In this document: piece after piece, positions 63,015-64,000 of the stretch
How the letters are laid out: every line of letters begins with the position of its first letter
How positions within the stretch are numbered: position 1 is the first letter of the stretch
Translations under genes and position numbers: made by a program
The notes under the pieces: model-generated
Seen by the model: the letters and a program-made list of their open reading frames with translations, nothing else
What the model was told of the DNA's origin: nothing
Databases searched by the model: none
From: Victivallis vadensis
GTDB lineage: Bacteria; Verrucomicrobiota; Lentisphaeria; Victivallales; Victivallaceae
Direction: 5' to 3'
NCBI RefSeq assembly: GCF_003096415.1
Contig: NZ_QEKH01000002.1
Location: 62,001-126,000 of the forward strand
DNA: 64,000 nt

Positions 63015-63659
63015 TCAACGCTCGCCTTCGTGGTCGATGATTTCGTTGATGCCGGAGTAGATCCGCTCCACATCGCGGGGCAGCCCCGCCCCGGTGCAGC
63101 GGCGCAGCCGGTCGCCGCTGTGGCGGGCGTCGATCACCGCATCGATCTCTTCGAAGGGCTGGGCGAGGTTGCGCACGACCCGCCGCTTGAAAACCAGCCC
63201 GGCGAACAGCAGGATGATCGCCATGAACACCACGCCCCACGCGCCCGCATAGCCGAGCTGGCGCGCTTCATCCGCCGCCTTGATCATCGCGAGGCGGTTG
63301 GCTTCGGAGATGCGGTTGATCCCCTCAAGGGTTGCGGTCCGGGCTGTGATGTCGCCCCGGAAGGCGGCTTCATAGTTGGCGCGGATCTGCCGGAGCGCCA
63401 GCGGCTCCCCGGTTTCGGTGATGTTGCCGGAAGCCATATTGAGGGCGATCCGGAAGCGCTGCAGCGCGAGCGGGGCCGGCGGTTCGGCCAGCGCGGAAAG
63501 CATCTCCTCGCAGGCCTGCAGCGAACGGTTGTTCCGGGCGTTGATCTTGTCGATCACCGGCGCCATCCGTGTGAAAATCCAGATGCAGGCGAAAGACATC
63601 AGCAGATTGAACACGATCAGAATTGAGGCTCCGAACCGGACCGACTGCGTAACCTGCAT
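63015..63659 (-). CDS. Two-membrane-segment sensor-like protein with HAMP-like region
   Basis: 214 residues. One membrane segment is at about 10-30 (ASILIVFNLLMSFACIWIF) and another at about 138-158 (AWGVVFMAIILLFAGLVF). A ~105-residue helical periplasmic loop lies between them, resembling a four-helix-bundle chemoreceptor/sensor domain. A HAMP-like stretch (FKRRVVRNLAQPFEEIDAVI) follows the second segment. There is no output domain after it, so it is a truncated receptor-like protein or pairs with another protein. It lies 3 bases after the KtrA-like gene. Confidence 0.75.
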   Translation of the reverse strand: MQVTQSVRFGASILIVFNLLMSFACIWIFTRMAPVIDKINARNNRSLQACEEMLSALAEPPAPLALQRFRIALNMASGNITETGEPLALRQIRANYEAAFRGDITARTATLEGINRISEANRLAMIKAADEARQLGYAGAWGVVFMAIILLFAGLVFKRRVVRNLAQPFEEIDAVIDARHSGDRLRRCTGAGLPRDVERIYSGINEIIDHEGER

Positions 63660-63662
63660 GGC

Positions 63663-64000
63663 TTACACCCCCTTGACCAGTTTGGGCAGGGCGTTTTCGC
63701 CGCAGACGATCAGCAGCTTGTCGTCCCTGGAGAGCGGTTCATCGGGGATCGGCAGTTCCACCCGTCCGGTTTTACCGCGCCGGATTGCCGCGACAATCAC
63801 GCCGAATTTCTTGGGCAGCTGCAGTTCGATCAGCGTTTTGCCCGCCATCGAGGGCTGGATGCAGATTTCGGTCAGCTGCAGGTCGGTGCCGAGCGCGGTG
63901 TCCGCGAAAATCTGGCTGTACAGAATCCGGTTTGCGAATTTCTTGCCGAACTCGAATTCCGGGTTGATGATTTCGTGGGCTCCGACCAGCTGCAGGATGC
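63663..64000 (-). CDS. KtrA/TrkA-type potassium channel regulator (N-terminus outside the window)
   Basis: The C-terminal 112 residues are present; the frame is open to the right edge. It begins with the end of an RCK-N domain (ILQLVGAHEIINPEFEFGKK), then has an RCK-C domain (MAGKTLIELQLPKKFGVIVA, then LSRDDKLLIVCGENALPKL). These proteins bind NAD or nucleotides and gate potassium-uptake channels such as KtrB/TrkH, which should lie to the right of the window. It is cotranscribed with the HAMP-like protein and the GT2 gene. Confidence 0.88.
   Translation of the reverse strand, partial: ILQLVGAHEIINPEFEFGKKFANRILYSQIFADTALGTDLQLTEICIQPSMAGKTLIELQLPKKFGVIVAAIRRGKTGRVELPIPDEPLSRDDKLLIVCGENALPKLVKGV

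Noticed and set aside
1-64000. tRNA or rRNA genes, phage or insertion-sequence genes
   Set aside because: No T-loop/acceptor pattern, rRNA block, transposase, integrase or phage structural protein was recognised by eye.

Overview
The window looks like a chromosome segment of a GC-rich, Gram-negative, anaerobic saccharolytic bacterium of the PVC group, most likely a Victivallis-like member of the Lentisphaerota. The assignment rests on protein types, not on an rRNA. It has outer-membrane and LPS genes (lpxC, an lptD-like protein, hldD, a BamE-like lipoprotein) and many glycoside hydrolases and esterases. It also has a type-IV-pilin-like pseudopilin with a C-terminal H..DG motif, a URO-D family protein beside sugar genes, and a PocR/AraC regulator. 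No rRNA, tRNA, CRISPR array, transposase or phage gene was recognised.

Layout. 1-7.5 kb (minus strand): an envelope operon running BamE-like lipoprotein, murF, murE, a transglutaminase with a caspase-like N-terminus, then MoxR (cut by the window edge), behind a separately terminated single-domain Lrp-type protein. 7.5-24.9 kb: a carbohydrate island with a FucP-type transporter divergent from a LacI regulator, a GH36-like enzyme, a secreted clan GH-A enzyme, a truncated copy of its N-terminus beside a pseudopilin, two alpha/beta hydrolases, an MFS transporter, a URO-D protein and a GH2 beta-mannosidase. 25-31 kb: a large multi-PAS histidine kinase, an FAD oxidoreductase and a PocR/AraC regulator. 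31-38 kb: holA, a repeat-rich stretch with one orphan gene, a PhnP-like MBL hydrolase, a family II pyrophosphatase, trmO and an SGNH hydrolase. 38.5-42.6 kb: a GH4 enzyme, an AraC regulator and a DUF4091 protein. 43.5-50.4 kb: miaA, lpxC, a tandem double FabZ, a CoA-transferase and a membrane protein. 50.5-62.3 kb: a Sel1 protein, pyruvate kinase, an in-frame tilS-amidohydrolase join, then rdgB, plsC, lptD-like, hldD and rsmB. 62.3-64 kb (minus strand): KtrA/TrkA-like (cut by the edge), a HAMP-like membrane protein and a GT2 glycosyltransferase.

The strongest unexplained structure is a non-coding interspersed repeat of about 0.5-0.75 kb. It occurs three times (about 32.3-33.0 kb and 42.8-43.6 kb on plus, 47.8-48.5 kb on minus). 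Its hairpin stems are conserved while loops, frames and internal tandem copy numbers vary. Copy 1 has 17-bp perfect inverted repeats near its ends and lies next to an orphan gene with an attenuator-like leader. Other unusual items are the partial gene duplication around the pseudopilin, the tilS-amidohydrolase join, the double FabZ, a small terminated transcript unit with a 23-codon ORF at 22.3-22.6 kb, and a recurring promoter form (TTGCAA/T, 16-17 bp, TATATT).
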